The notes below the pieces were generated by a model. The model saw only the letters and a program-made list of their open reading frames with translations, did not search any database and was not told the origin of the DNA. Positions 42,701 to 51,848 of a stretch of 64,000 nt of DNA are shown here, piece by piece (the first letter of the stretch is position 1; every line of letters begins with the position of its first letter). A program made the position numbers and the translations under genes. The DNA comes from an uncultured Bacilli bacterium (GTDB taxonomy: Bacteria > Bacillota_I > Bacilli_A > RF39 > UBA660). The stretch covers positions 38,300-102,299 of the forward strand of contig CAKPHH010000005.1 in NCBI GenBank assembly GCA_934157235.1, given 5' to 3'.

Positions 42701-43789
42701 ATGAAAAAGAGACTATTTAAAATAATTATATTGTTAATTATATTACTGGAAAATTTTACCATTTCTGTTAAAGCAATATCAGATACTGCAAAATCCACCA
42801 TCGCAATTGACATAGAAACTGGCAGAGTACTATATGAACAAAATTCGCATACCAAAAGATTAATAGCGTCAACAACAAAAATAATGACTGCAATTGTCGC
42901 AATTGAAAACAATGATTTAGATAAAATAGTGGAAATTGGTCCAGAAATATTATCCATGTATGGCACCAATATATATATAGAATTAGGCGAAAAAATGCAA
43001 GTAAAAGATTTGTTATATGGATTGATGTTGAGAAGTGGAAATGATGCTGCAATGGCCCTAGCAATTACTACATCAGGAAGTGAAGAAGAATTTGTCAAAT
43101 TGATGAATAAGAAGGCTAAAGAAATCGGCATGAATGATACAACCTTTTCCAATCCGCATGGCTTAGATGACGACACAAAAAATTATTCAACAGCCTATGA
43201 CATGGCTTTATTATCACAATATGCCTACCAAAACAAAACATATCGAGAAATATCATCAACTAAGAAATATGTAACAACATCACAAAATAGAACTTATCTC
43301 TGGTACAACAGAAGTAAATTGCTAAAAGAATACAAATATTGTATAAGCGGAAAAAATGGTTATACGCCTGATGCAGGTAAAACATTTGTAAGTGTTGCGA
43401 AAAAAGATAATTTAACTTTATCCATAGTGACTTTAAAAGATCCTGACATATATAACAACCACAAACGTATATATGAAAAATTATTTGGTAGTTATAAATC
43501 AGTAACAATAATTAACAAAAATTTGTATAACAAAAACTATAAAAATTTAAAGGAAAAAAGATATATAAAAACATCTTTTACATATCCATTGACAAAAGCC
43601 GAAACAAAATCAATCAAAACAGCAGAAATAATTTATGAAAGCATAGAAAAAAATTCATCAAAAATTGGAGAAATTCAGATATTCCTAAATACAGAAAAAA
43701 TAGGTGCCATTCCAGTTTATGTAAAAGCAGAAAAAAAAGAGAGTAAAAATAACTCTCTCTTTAACAAAATAAAACAATTATTCTCTTGA
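42701..43789 (+). CDS. D-alanyl-D-alanine carboxypeptidase (DacA/DacF type)
   Basis: 362 aa. Signal peptide (1-26), then a penicillin-binding peptidase domain with SxxK in ASTTKIM (near 58) and SxN in LRSGNDAAM (near 112). The third motif reads GKNGYT where the family has KTG, so Thr is replaced by Asn. A PBP5-type C-terminal domain follows from about 275 and the protein ends in a basic segment, without a clear amphipathic anchor. It trims D-Ala from peptidoglycan stem peptides outside the membrane. 3' end overlaps the convergent phosphoesterase by 12 nt. Confidence 0.88.
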   Translation: MKKRLFKIIILLIILLENFTISVKAISDTAKSTIAIDIETGRVLYEQNSHTKRLIASTTKIMTAIVAIENNDLDKIVEIGPEILSMYGTNIYIELGEKMQVKDLLYGLMLRSGNDAAMALAITTSGSEEEFVKLMNKKAKEIGMNDTTFSNPHGLDDDTKNYSTAYDMALLSQYAYQNKTYREISSTKKYVTTSQNRTYLWYNRSKLLKEYKYCISGKNGYTPDAGKTFVSVAKKDNLTLSIVTLKDPDIYNNHKRIYEKLFGSYKSVTIINKNLYNKNYKNLKEKRYIKTSFTYPLTKAETKSIKTAEIIYESIEKNSSKIGEIQIFLNTEKIGAIPVYVKAEKKESKNNSLFNKIKQLFS

Positions 43790-44695
43790 TAGTCTATATA
43801 GACTTATCGAAGGCATACAAAACAATCTTACACCGCTACCATTTGTTCCAATTCCACTTGATATAAATAACTCGGAATTTTCAAATTTATAATATTCATT
43901 ATCATATTTATTAGCACCAACAACTTTAAAAATAGTACTTTTCCAAGGTGTCCTAATACTTCCATTATGTGAATGCCCTGCCAAAATCAAATCAGCCGAA
44001 TGCTTATTTAAAACATCATCAGTCAAATCAGGTTCATGTTCTAACACAATAGTATAAATATTATTATTAACACCTTCTCCAGAAAAGTAGTTCAAAGCTT
44101 CATCAATATTATTTTCCTTTTTTAAGCTGCTACTAACGCCAGCAAGTAACAAAGGTTCATTAGTGTTATTGTAAATTAAGTCATAACTATTGTTCAAAAT
44201 TGAAAATCCACATTGATTGAAGATTGTATTAAAATATTTTTCATCCTCATCACCATCAATTGCATATTTACCAACAGCGGCTTTAATTTTTGAAAGTTCA
44301 GTTATGATTTTTTCTTGCCCACTAGAATCGATTTTATAGTTTTTATCAACTAAATCTCCTGTGAAAACTACTATATCTGGTTGTAAATAATTTATTCTTT
44401 CTACTACTTTTTTTACTTCTGGTAGCTTTACAGTCGTACCATAATGTAAATCTGAAAATTGAACTATTTTCAAGCCATCAAATTCCGTAGGAATCTTATT
44501 GCTGGTAACCCTGTATTCCCTAACTACTAACTTACCAGTAAAAATATAAGTATTTAAACAATAAAACAGTGCAACACATATTGTAATAATAAGTAAAATT
44601 TTCACCGTAATCAAAAAAATCTTCTTACGTTTTTCCCTTACTTCTTCAGCAAAAATTTCCTTTTGCTTTTTTTGGTTTAGTTTTTCTCTTGTCAT
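43778..44695 (-). CDS. Membrane-anchored metallophosphoesterase (YkuE-like)
   Basis: 305 aa; ATG after GGTGATAGTAG. Basic N-terminus and one membrane helix (about 27-48), then a calcineurin-like domain: VQFSDLHYG, DIVVFTGDLVDKN, later HEPDL and LAGHSHNGSIR. The motif that is normally GNHD/E reads GDEDEKYF, so the metal-bridging Asn and the His proton donor are both changed. YkuE-type members act at the cell wall or on lipids outside the membrane. Convergent with the carboxypeptidase gene. Confidence 0.8.
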   Translation of the reverse strand: MTREKLNQKKQKEIFAEEVREKRKKIFLITVKILLIITICVALFYCLNTYIFTGKLVVREYRVTSNKIPTEFDGLKIVQFSDLHYGTTVKLPEVKKVVERINYLQPDIVVFTGDLVDKNYKIDSSGQEKIITELSKIKAAVGKYAIDGDEDEKYFNTIFNQCGFSILNNSYDLIYNNTNEPLLLAGVSSSLKKENNIDEALNYFSGEGVNNNIYTIVLEHEPDLTDDVLNKHSADLILAGHSHNGSIRTPWKSTIFKVVGANKYDNEYYKFENSELFISSGIGTNGSGVRLFCMPSISLYRLSRE

Positions 44696-44838
44696 CTACT
44701 ATCACCATAATCATTGTACCATAGAAAATGATAAACTAAAAGTATTAAACCTTCAAGCAAAATAAAAGAACGCCGCGACTTTACAAATAAATAGTAAAAG
44801 ATTAAGAAATATGCTAAAATAAAAAAGTAGGTGATAAA

Positions 44839-46239
44839 ATGAAATATGATGTTGTAATAATAGGTGCAGGACCAGCGGGTTTATTTAGTGCTTATGAATT
44901 AATAACACAGAACAAAAATTTAAAAATAGCAATTTTAGACAAAGGATTTAAAGTGGCAAAAAGAACATGCCCTATGAACAAAAAAGGAGTTTCATGCCAA
45001 AATTGTAACCCATGTGGAATCCTATCAGGCTATGGTGGGGCAGGTACATTTTCAGATGGCAAGTTAAATTTCATTCCACGATTAGGAAAAAGTGATTTAA
45101 CAAAATATATGCCAGAAAGTTCAGCATGCAAGCTTATCGACGAAACTGAAGCAATTTTTACAAAGTTCAAAATGGATGCGGAAGTGTACCCAAGCAATCA
45201 AGAAAAGGCCAATGAGATAAGAAAACAAGTGGCAATATCTGGAGCTAAGTTACTTTTAATAAAACAAAAACATTTAGGAAGTGACCACCTTCCAGAATAT
45301 ATTGAAGGAATTTGCCAATATTTGGAAAAAAATAATGTCACACTAATAGATCGAGCAAATGTTACAGATATTAAAACATTGAACGAAAACACTCATGAAG
45401 TAACTTATTTAACAGGTAAAAAGGAGGCCACATTAACAACCACAAACGTAATTGTAGCACCAGGTAGAACAGGAGCTAAGTGGGTCCAAGAACTTGCTGA
45501 CAAATATAATATTCCATATTTATCTCAAAGCATAGAAATTGGTGTTCGTGTAGAAGTTAGAAAAGACATTATGGAAGACATAACAAATGTTATTTATGAC
45601 CCAACAATTTTTATAAAAACAAAAACATACAATGACGAGATAAGAACATTCTGTACAAATCCAGGAGGCTACGTTACAAAAGAAAATTATTATGGCTATA
45701 TTTGTGTAAATGGTCATGCATTAAAGGAAAAAAAGAGTGCCAATACCAATTTTGCCTTCATATCAAAAGTAAATTTAACTCAACCAGTAACTAATACTCG
45801 TCTATATGGTGAGTCCATCGCTAGAATTGCAAACGTTTTAGGTGATGGAAAGCCAATTATTCAATCATTAAAGGACTTAAGAAGTGGGCGAAGAAGTGAA
45901 TGGCACCGTATAAATAAAGGATTTATTGAACCAACCTTAAAAGATTGTGTTGCCGGAGACTTAGCACTCGTTCTCCCACATCGTATTATCACAAATATAA
46001 TAGAAGGACTAGATACTTTAGATAAAATAATACCAGGAGTTGCTAACGATGACACATTATTATATGGACCGGAGATAAAATTCTTCAGTAATGAAATAGA
46101 AACAGATAATAACTTTAAACTTTCTAACAATAATATATATTTCATAGGAGATGGAGCAGGCAAGGCTGGAAATATTGTGACAGCGGCCGCAACTGGTCTA
46201 GTAGCTGCAAGAGACATTATTAAAAGAATGGCAGAATAG
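44839..46239 (+). CDS. FAD-dependent oxidoreductase (COG2509-like)
   Basis: 466 aa; ATG after TAGGTGAT. N-terminal Rossmann motif DVVIIGAGPAGLFSAYEL, then a Cys-rich stretch (KRTCPMNKKGVSCQNCNPCG, about 46-65) and GYGGAGTFSDGKLNF. NAD/FAD-type strands lie in the middle, and YFIGDGAGKAGNIVTAAATG near the end closes the FAD site. The CxxC cluster suggests a redox or Fe-S element. The substrate is unknown for this family. Confidence 0.82.
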   Translation: MKYDVVIIGAGPAGLFSAYELITQNKNLKIAILDKGFKVAKRTCPMNKKGVSCQNCNPCGILSGYGGAGTFSDGKLNFIPRLGKSDLTKYMPESSACKLIDETEAIFTKFKMDAEVYPSNQEKANEIRKQVAISGAKLLLIKQKHLGSDHLPEYIEGICQYLEKNNVTLIDRANVTDIKTLNENTHEVTYLTGKKEATLTTTNVIVAPGRTGAKWVQELADKYNIPYLSQSIEIGVRVEVRKDIMEDITNVIYDPTIFIKTKTYNDEIRTFCTNPGGYVTKENYYGYICVNGHALKEKKSANTNFAFISKVNLTQPVTNTRLYGESIARIANVLGDGKPIIQSLKDLRSGRRSEWHRINKGFIEPTLKDCVAGDLALVLPHRIITNIIEGLDTLDKIIPGVANDDTLLYGPEIKFFSNEIETDNNFKLSNNNIYFIGDGAGKAGNIVTAAATGLVAARDIIKRMAE

Positions 46240-46285
46240 ATTACACAACGTAACATAAAATTATAAAAAGAAAAGGCTGAATAAA

Positions 46286-46972
46286 ATGAGAAAAAAAATA
46301 TTACTACTAACAACATTAATGATAATTACAATTTTTACATATGGATGTACACAAAATTCAGAAAAAAAGGAGGAAAATCTTTTGAATATTGACTATACAC
46401 AAAATACAAACGAATTATCTTTAGCACAATATGACACGACAAATCCAGTCGTAGCTATGTACATAGAAAATTATGGTTCAGTTGTTATTGAACTATACCC
46501 AGAAATAGCTCCAAACACTGTAAATAATTTCATTTCACTAGTTAAAAGTGGATTTTACGACAACAATACATTTCATCGTTTAGTACCAGGATTTGTTTTG
46601 CAAGGAGGAGACCCAAGTGGTACGGGAACTGGTGGACCAGGATATACAATCAAAGGAGAATTTACATCAAATGGTTTCACAAACAATTTAAAACATACAA
46701 AAGGCATTGTATCTATGGCAAGGACTAGCATTTCTAATGACACGGCAGGCAGTCAATTTTTCATCATGCTGGACGATGCCCCATACTTAGATGAACAATA
46801 TGCTACTTTCGGAAAAGTAATTGATGGCTGGTCTAATATAGAAAAAATAGTTGCTACAGAAACAATTAGTGATCCAGATTCTGGAAAATTATCTCACAAT
46901 CTAACCATAAAAAAGGCGGTAATAGACTTAAAAGGTAAATCATATCCAGACGTAGAAAAAATTGAAAAATAA
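46286..46972 (+). CDS. Cyclophilin-type peptidyl-prolyl isomerase, lipoprotein
   Basis: 228 aa. The signal peptide ends in a lipobox TYGC (Cys near 22), so it is anchored to the outer face of the membrane. Cyclophilin core: IELYPEIAPNTVNNFI, FHRLVPGFVLQGGDP, GIVSMART, GSQFFIMLDDAPYLD, YATFGKVI. The catalytic Arg (FHR), Phe, Gln (QGGD) and other site residues are present. Probably folds secreted proteins, as PrsA does in other Gram-positives. Only a weak SD (AAAAGG). Confidence 0.93.
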   Translation: MRKKILLLTTLMIITIFTYGCTQNSEKKEENLLNIDYTQNTNELSLAQYDTTNPVVAMYIENYGSVVIELYPEIAPNTVNNFISLVKSGFYDNNTFHRLVPGFVLQGGDPSGTGTGGPGYTIKGEFTSNGFTNNLKHTKGIVSMARTSISNDTAGSQFFIMLDDAPYLDEQYATFGKVIDGWSNIEKIVATETISDPDSGKLSHNLTIKKAVIDLKGKSYPDVEKIEK

Positions 46973-46998
46973 GTAAAAGTCAACAAACACAACAAAAA

Positions 46999-47030
46999 AA
47001 GCTACACATCACAAAGTGTGTAGCTTTTTC
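46999..47030. terminator. Bidirectional terminator
   Basis: AGCTACACA / TGTGTAGCT stem with A-run and T-run on either side; serves both the cyclophilin gene and the convergent dCMP deaminase gene. Confidence 0.85.
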
Positions 47031-47056
47031 TTCCTAACTATATAAATTTTTTCTAT

Positions 47057-47584
47057 CTAATCATCTAATGTTAAAATAATGCTTTTACGTTCAGTTGCTT
47101 CGAATTTACGATACTTAACTCCGCACTTTTCAAACATTCTAATGGAAGCTTCCATCTCATCGCTATGATTATCATAATCATAAGAATGTGAGTAAATAAC
47201 TTCTTTAATCCCAGACTGAATTATTGCCTTTGCACATTCGTTGCAAGGAAAAAATCTGACATAAATTTTAGCACCTTGCAAATCCTGAGTATTACCACGA
47301 TAATTTAAAATAGCATTTAATTCACTATGGCAAACATACATATATTTAGTGTCAAGACTATCACCAATACGTCCCCAAGGAAACAAATCATCATCAAATC
47401 CATTTGGAGCACCATTATAGCCGACTGACAAAATTCTATTATCCTGACTAACAATACAGCATCCTACTTGTGTACTAGGGTCTTTACTTCTCATTGATGA
47501 CAACTTTGCAATTCCGATAAAATATTCATCCCAAGAAATATAGTCATCTCTTTTTATATTTTGTACATTATTAACAACTTTCAT
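47057..47584 (-). CDS. dCMP deaminase (ComEB type)
   Basis: 175 aa; SD GGAGGTAATT before the ATG. Zinc-dependent deaminase motifs: HSELNAIL (HxE) and FFPCNECAKAI (PCxxC), plus STQVGCCIV and GYNGAPNGF typical of deoxycytidylate deaminases. Converts dCMP to dUMP for dTTP synthesis. Confidence 0.93.
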   Translation of the reverse strand: MKVVNNVQNIKRDDYISWDEYFIGIAKLSSMRSKDPSTQVGCCIVSQDNRILSVGYNGAPNGFDDDLFPWGRIGDSLDTKYMYVCHSELNAILNYRGNTQDLQGAKIYVRFFPCNECAKAIIQSGIKEVIYSHSYDYDNHSDEMEASIRMFEKCGVKYRKFEATERKSIILTLDD

Positions 47585-47706
47585 AATTACCTCCGTAAAA
47601 CTATATTACCATATAAAAAGTCTAAAATCAAAAATATTCAGTCAGCAATTAAAGCAAACCACCAAAATCAAAAGTTTACCTTCTGTGCAAAAAAAGCAAA
47701 AAAATA

Positions 47707-47735
47707 TTGAAAAATAATCTGAAATAGGCTATACT
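47707..47735 (+). promoter_or_regulatory. Promoter of the valS leader
   Basis: TTGAAA (47707-47712), 17 nt, TATACT (47730-47735). Confidence 0.75.
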
Positions 47736-47741
47736 AACACA

Positions 47742-47977
47742 TAGATGCGACGAATCTGAGGAGTAATTATTTAGATTTTTGCAGAGAGTTCATGGCTAGG
47801 TGAAAATGGACATAATCAAATAATGAAGGTAGCAGAGGAGCATGATTTCTGAAATAAAGTAAGTAATCCCGGTTAGAAGCCGTTATCAAATGAAGAATAT
47901 TAATCTATCAAAGAAGTATTGATATTAAATTAAGGTGGTACCACGAAAATCTCGTCCTTTAGACTGAGATTTTTTTA
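47742..47977 (+). promoter_or_regulatory. Valine T-box riboswitch of valS
   Basis: Specifier codon GTA (47829-47831) in GAAGGTAGCAGAGG. The T-box core is AAGGTGGTACCACG (47932-47945), then terminator stem AAATCTC / GAGATTT (47947-47972) with T-tract. UGGU in the core matches an ACCA-ended tRNA-Val. Both elements fit valS and the tRNA-Val(TAC) at 40459. Confidence 0.95.
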
Positions 47978-47998
47978 TTTATAAAGGAGTGATGAAAA

Positions 47999-50530
47999 AT
48001 GCTAGATAAAAAATACAACCATCTAGAAGTAGAAAAAGGAAAATATGATGAATGGAAAGCAAAAGAGTATTTCAAGTGTGATGAAAAAAGTACAAAAACA
48101 CCATTTTGTATAGTTATACCTCCACCAAATGTTACAGGAAAACTACACTTAGGTCATGCATGGGATGTCACTCTTCAAGATCTTATTATCCGCTATAAGA
48201 GAATGCAAGGTTATGACTGCCTATGGTTACCAGGAATGGACCATGCAGGTATTGCAACACAAGGAAAGGTTGATGCCAGATTAAGAGAACAAGGTATTAA
48301 TCCAAGAAACATGAAACGTGAAGAATGGCTAAAGCAAGCATGGGCATGGAAAGAAGAATACGCTAACACAATCCACGAACAATGGGCCAAAATGGGGATC
48401 TCTGTTGATTACTCAAAAGAAAGATTCACCCTTGACGAAGGATTAAACCGAGCAGTAAATCAAGTATTTATTGATTTATACAACAAAGGTCTAATCTATC
48501 GTGGGGAAAGAATCATAAATTGGGATCCAGTTCAAATGACTGCTCTATCAACTGAGGAAGTTGTTTACAAAGAAGATAAAGGTGCCTTTTATCACATAAA
48601 ATACTTTATCGAAGGAACAGATGAATACTTAGAGGTTGCAACTACACGACCAGAAACTCTATTTGGTGATACTGCCGTTGCTGTAAACCCAAAAGATAAA
48701 AGATATAAACACCTAATTGGTAAGAACGTAGTTCTACCTATCGTTAATAAATTAATTCCAGTAGTAGCAGATGAACATGCAGATCCAGAATTTGGAACAG
48801 GAGTTGTTAAAATAACACCAGCTCACGATCCTAACGATTTCGAAGTAGGAACTCGCCATAATCTTGAAAGAATAATTGTTATGAATCCAGATGCTACTAT
48901 GAATGAAAATGCTGGAAAATATTGCGGTATGAGTCGTGAAAAATGCCGTGAAGAATTAATAAAAGATCTAGAAGCTGCCGACCTACTAATAAAGATAGAG
49001 CCAATGGTTCACTCTGTTGGACATAGTCAAAGAAGCGATGCCGTAGTTGAGCCATATCTATCAAAACAATGGTTTGTAAAGATGCGTCCACTTGCAGACC
49101 GTGTTCTAGAAAATCAAAAGAATAAAGATACAAAAGTTAACTTTGTTCCACCTCGCTATGAAAAAATAATGAATCACTGGATGGAAATAACATATGACTG
49201 GTGCATTTCTCGTCAATTATGGTGGGGTCATCGTATACCAGCATGGTATAAAGACGATGAAGTAAAAGTCCAAATAGATTGTCCAGGAAAAGGTTGGACA
49301 CAAGATCCAGATGTTCTAGACACATGGTTCTCTAGTGCATTATGGCCTTTCTCAACTTTAGGATGGCCAGAAAATACTGAGCTACTTCAAAGATATTATC
49401 CAAACGATGTCTTAGTAACAGGTTATGACATAATCCCATTCTGGGTAAATAGAATGACCTTCCAAGGCCTAGAGTTCACTAACAAACGCCCATTTAAAGA
49501 CTGTCTAATCCACGGTTTAATTCGTGACAAAGAAGGTCGAAAAATGAGTAAGTCATTAGGCAACGGAGTTGACCCTATGGATGTCATAAAAGAATATGGC
49601 TGTGATGCTTTACGTTTTTTCTTAACAACAAACTCAGCTCCAGGAATGGATTTACGTTATGATGAAGAAAAAGTTAAATCATCATGGAACTTTATCAACA
49701 AATTATGGAATGCTTCACGTTACGTTTTAATGAATATATCTGATCTTACAGAAAAAGAAATAAATCCAAAAGAGTTAGCTCTATATGACAAGTGGATTTT
49801 AACAAAGAAAAATCTTTTAATAAAGAATGTCATCAAAAATATGGATAAATATGATTTCCACAATGTTGGAAACGAATTGTATAGCTTCATCTGGGAAGAT
49901 TTCTGTGACTGGTACATTGAACTAACAAAAGGTCATATGACTACCACCACAAAAAGTGTTCTTCTAGAAGTTTTAACTGACATATTAAAGCTATTGCACC
50001 CATTTATGCCATATGTAACAGAAGAAATATACCAAAAATTACCAATTAAAGATTCAGAGTCAATTATGATAGCACCATATCCTACTTATAACAAAAAAGA
50101 AGTTTACAAGGACGAAAAAGAAGAATTAGAAAGTGTCCTAGAAGATATTGTTGCCATCAGAAATTTAAAAGCTTCAAACAAAATAACAAAAGAAGCTAAA
50201 GTAAACTTCATCTGCAAAGAAGAATTAATTAAAATATATGCTTCCCAATTAAAGATAACAGAAGAAGCATTATGCAGTGAAGATCCTGATAATATGGTAA
50301 GTTGCAATTATAAATCAGCACATATTAATATTACATATTTCTTTGAACAAGAAGCAGTTGATACTAAAGCAAAAGAAGAAGAAATTGCAAAATTAAAACA
50401 ATCTATTGCTCGTCGTCAAGCATTACTTGCTAACGAAAATTATGTAAATAAAGCTCCAAGTAACATCGTTGACCTAGACCGTAAAAAGTTAGCTGAGGAA
50501 ATTGAAAAATTAGCATTATTAGAAAAATAG
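47999..50530 (+). CDS. valS: Valyl-tRNA synthetase
   Basis: 843 aa; SD AAAGGAG. HIGH motif PPPNVTGKLHLGHAW, editing domain CP1 (about 190-330) with TTRPETLFGD, KMSKS motif GRKMSKSLGNGVDP near residue 517, anticodon-binding domain and the C-terminal coiled-coil arm (last 65 residues). All class Ia signatures are intact. In B. subtilis valS lies close to the spoIIB-radC-mre region, as it does here. Confidence 0.98.
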   Translation: MLDKKYNHLEVEKGKYDEWKAKEYFKCDEKSTKTPFCIVIPPPNVTGKLHLGHAWDVTLQDLIIRYKRMQGYDCLWLPGMDHAGIATQGKVDARLREQGINPRNMKREEWLKQAWAWKEEYANTIHEQWAKMGISVDYSKERFTLDEGLNRAVNQVFIDLYNKGLIYRGERIINWDPVQMTALSTEEVVYKEDKGAFYHIKYFIEGTDEYLEVATTRPETLFGDTAVAVNPKDKRYKHLIGKNVVLPIVNKLIPVVADEHADPEFGTGVVKITPAHDPNDFEVGTRHNLERIIVMNPDATMNENAGKYCGMSREKCREELIKDLEAADLLIKIEPMVHSVGHSQRSDAVVEPYLSKQWFVKMRPLADRVLENQKNKDTKVNFVPPRYEKIMNHWMEITYDWCISRQLWWGHRIPAWYKDDEVKVQIDCPGKGWTQDPDVLDTWFSSALWPFSTLGWPENTELLQRYYPNDVLVTGYDIIPFWVNRMTFQGLEFTNKRPFKDCLIHGLIRDKEGRKMSKSLGNGVDPMDVIKEYGCDALRFFLTTNSAPGMDLRYDEEKVKSSWNFINKLWNASRYVLMNISDLTEKEINPKELALYDKWILTKKNLLIKNVIKNMDKYDFHNVGNELYSFIWEDFCDWYIELTKGHMTTTTKSVLLEVLTDILKLLHPFMPYVTEEIYQKLPIKDSESIMIAPYPTYNKKEVYKDEKEELESVLEDIVAIRNLKASNKITKEAKVNFICKEELIKIYASQLKITEEALCSEDPDNMVSCNYKSAHINITYFFEQEAVDTKAKEEEIAKLKQSIARRQALLANENYVNKAPSNIVDLDRKKLAEEIEKLALLEK

Positions 50531-50531
50531 C

Positions 50532-50568
50532 AAAAAAAGCAGTCTTTTTTAGAAGATTGCTTTTTTTT
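50532..50568 (+). terminator. Intrinsic terminator after valS
   Basis: AAGCAGTCTT / AAGATTGCTT stem, T-run on the 3' side. Confidence 0.85.
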
Positions 50569-50616
50569 CGACATAAAACTATCTTCTACAAGTGTTACTA
50601 TAATCACGGTGATAAT

Positions 50617-51069
50617 ATGAAGAAAACAATAATCTATGGTTTTATTTCAGTTATAGTAGGAATAGTTCTAGGAAAATATCTAAATATTGAAGCATTTAAA
50701 TCTCTCCCCACCTTTAAAACAGGCGAATCATATTACTTTCTTCAAGAAGGAATTTATTCTTCTGAAGAAAATCTAGCTGAAAACACTAAAAATATTGAAA
50801 CCAAATTAGTTGAAAAGTCTAATGACAAGTACTATGTATATTTAGGTATCACAAAAAATTTAAAAGTGGCTGAAAAATTAAAACAACTTTATGAAAATCA
50901 AGGCTATCAGGTCTATATAAAAGAAGTTGAATTAAAAAATGAAGAATTTTACAACAACGTTACTCAATTTGATTTACTTCTCAACAATGACATCAGTGAA
51001 AGTGAAATGCTAACAATCGAGGAAGTTGTTCTAGCAAATTATGAAGAAATTACAAGAAAAGAAAGTTAA
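50617..51069 (+). CDS. Membrane-anchored SPOR-like protein (SpoIIB position)
   Basis: 150 aa from ATG 50617, after GGTGATAAT; an in-frame TTG upstream lies in the terminator. N-terminal membrane helix (about 4-22), then ESYYFLQEGIYSSEENLAEN and YYVYLGITKNLKVAEKLKQLYENQGYQVYIKEV, a pattern of a SPOR-type peptidoglycan-binding domain. Its place before radC-mreC matches spoIIB of B. subtilis, a septal SPOR protein used early in engulfment. Family assignment is by fold pattern and position. Confidence 0.6.
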   Translation: MKKTIIYGFISVIVGIVLGKYLNIEAFKSLPTFKTGESYYFLQEGIYSSEENLAENTKNIETKLVEKSNDKYYVYLGITKNLKVAEKLKQLYENQGYQVYIKEVELKNEEFYNNVTQFDLLLNNDISESEMLTIEEVVLANYEEITRKES

Positions 51070-51106
51070 TCGTCATTTTTGTTAAATAATATAAAAGGGT
51101 GATATT

Positions 51107-51793
51107 ATTTACAATACAATTAAAAGTATACCAGTATCAGAACGTCCGAGAGAGCGTCTAAAAAGCATAGGAAGTTCAAATCTAAGTGATACAGAGGTTC
51201 TATCAATCATTCTGAAGACTGGTACAAAAAGTCAAAGTGTTACAGGATTAGCACTTGAAATCCTAAAAAAATATTCTTTAAAAGATTTAGAAAATATTTC
51301 TCTAAACGAATTAACTCAAATAAAAGGAATAGGTGAGGTAAAAGCCCTTGAACTACTTGCCGCGATAGAACTAGGAAAACGTATCTATTTAAATCCAACT
51401 GAAAAACTCTTAAAAATGAATAATCCAGCCAAAATATATAGTGCATCACGTTATCTCTTCAAAGACAAAAAACAAGAATTATTTTATTGCTTCTATCTAA
51501 ATAACAAACAAGAATTAATTGAAAGGAAATTATTATTTATGGGTACAATTAACTGCAGTACTACTCATCCACGTGAAATTTTCAAGGAGGCCTACAAAGT
51601 AAGTGCCACCAGCATCATCTGCCTTCACAACCATCCAAGCAACGATCTAACTCCAAGTAAAGCTGACATAGCCTTTACAGATCAACTAGTAAAAATAGGA
51701 CAACTTCAGGGCATACCAGTCCTTGATCATCTAATAATCGGAGATGATTCTTATTATAGTTTCTATGAACATAACAATATTTTAAATCTTTAA
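51107..51793 (+). CDS. radC: RadC-family JAMM protein with apparent ATT start
   Basis: 228 aa if started at ATT 51107. N-terminal IKSIPVSERPRERLKS is the conserved RadC start and lies upstream of any in-frame ATG, GTG or TTG; the frame is closed by TAA at 51092-51094. AAGGGTGA lies 4-5 nt before ATT 51107, the spacing used at the normal gene at 10020. Helix-hairpin-helix ELTQIKGIGEVKALELL (near 68-85), then JAMM motif HNHPSNDLTPSKAD (His 174 and 176). The family's molecular role is unsettled. An ATG at 51416 would remove the first 103 residues. Confidence 0.85.
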   Translation: MYNTIKSIPVSERPRERLKSIGSSNLSDTEVLSIILKTGTKSQSVTGLALEILKKYSLKDLENISLNELTQIKGIGEVKALELLAAIELGKRIYLNPTEKLLKMNNPAKIYSASRYLFKDKKQELFYCFYLNNKQELIERKLLFMGTINCSTTHPREIFKEAYKVSATSIICLHNHPSNDLTPSKADIAFTDQLVKIGQLQGIPVLDHLIIGDDSYYSFYEHNNILNL

Positions 51794-51848
51794 TTGCTCC
51801 TAACTCTAAAATATACTATAATTAAATCGACAAGGAGGCCTAACTAAC

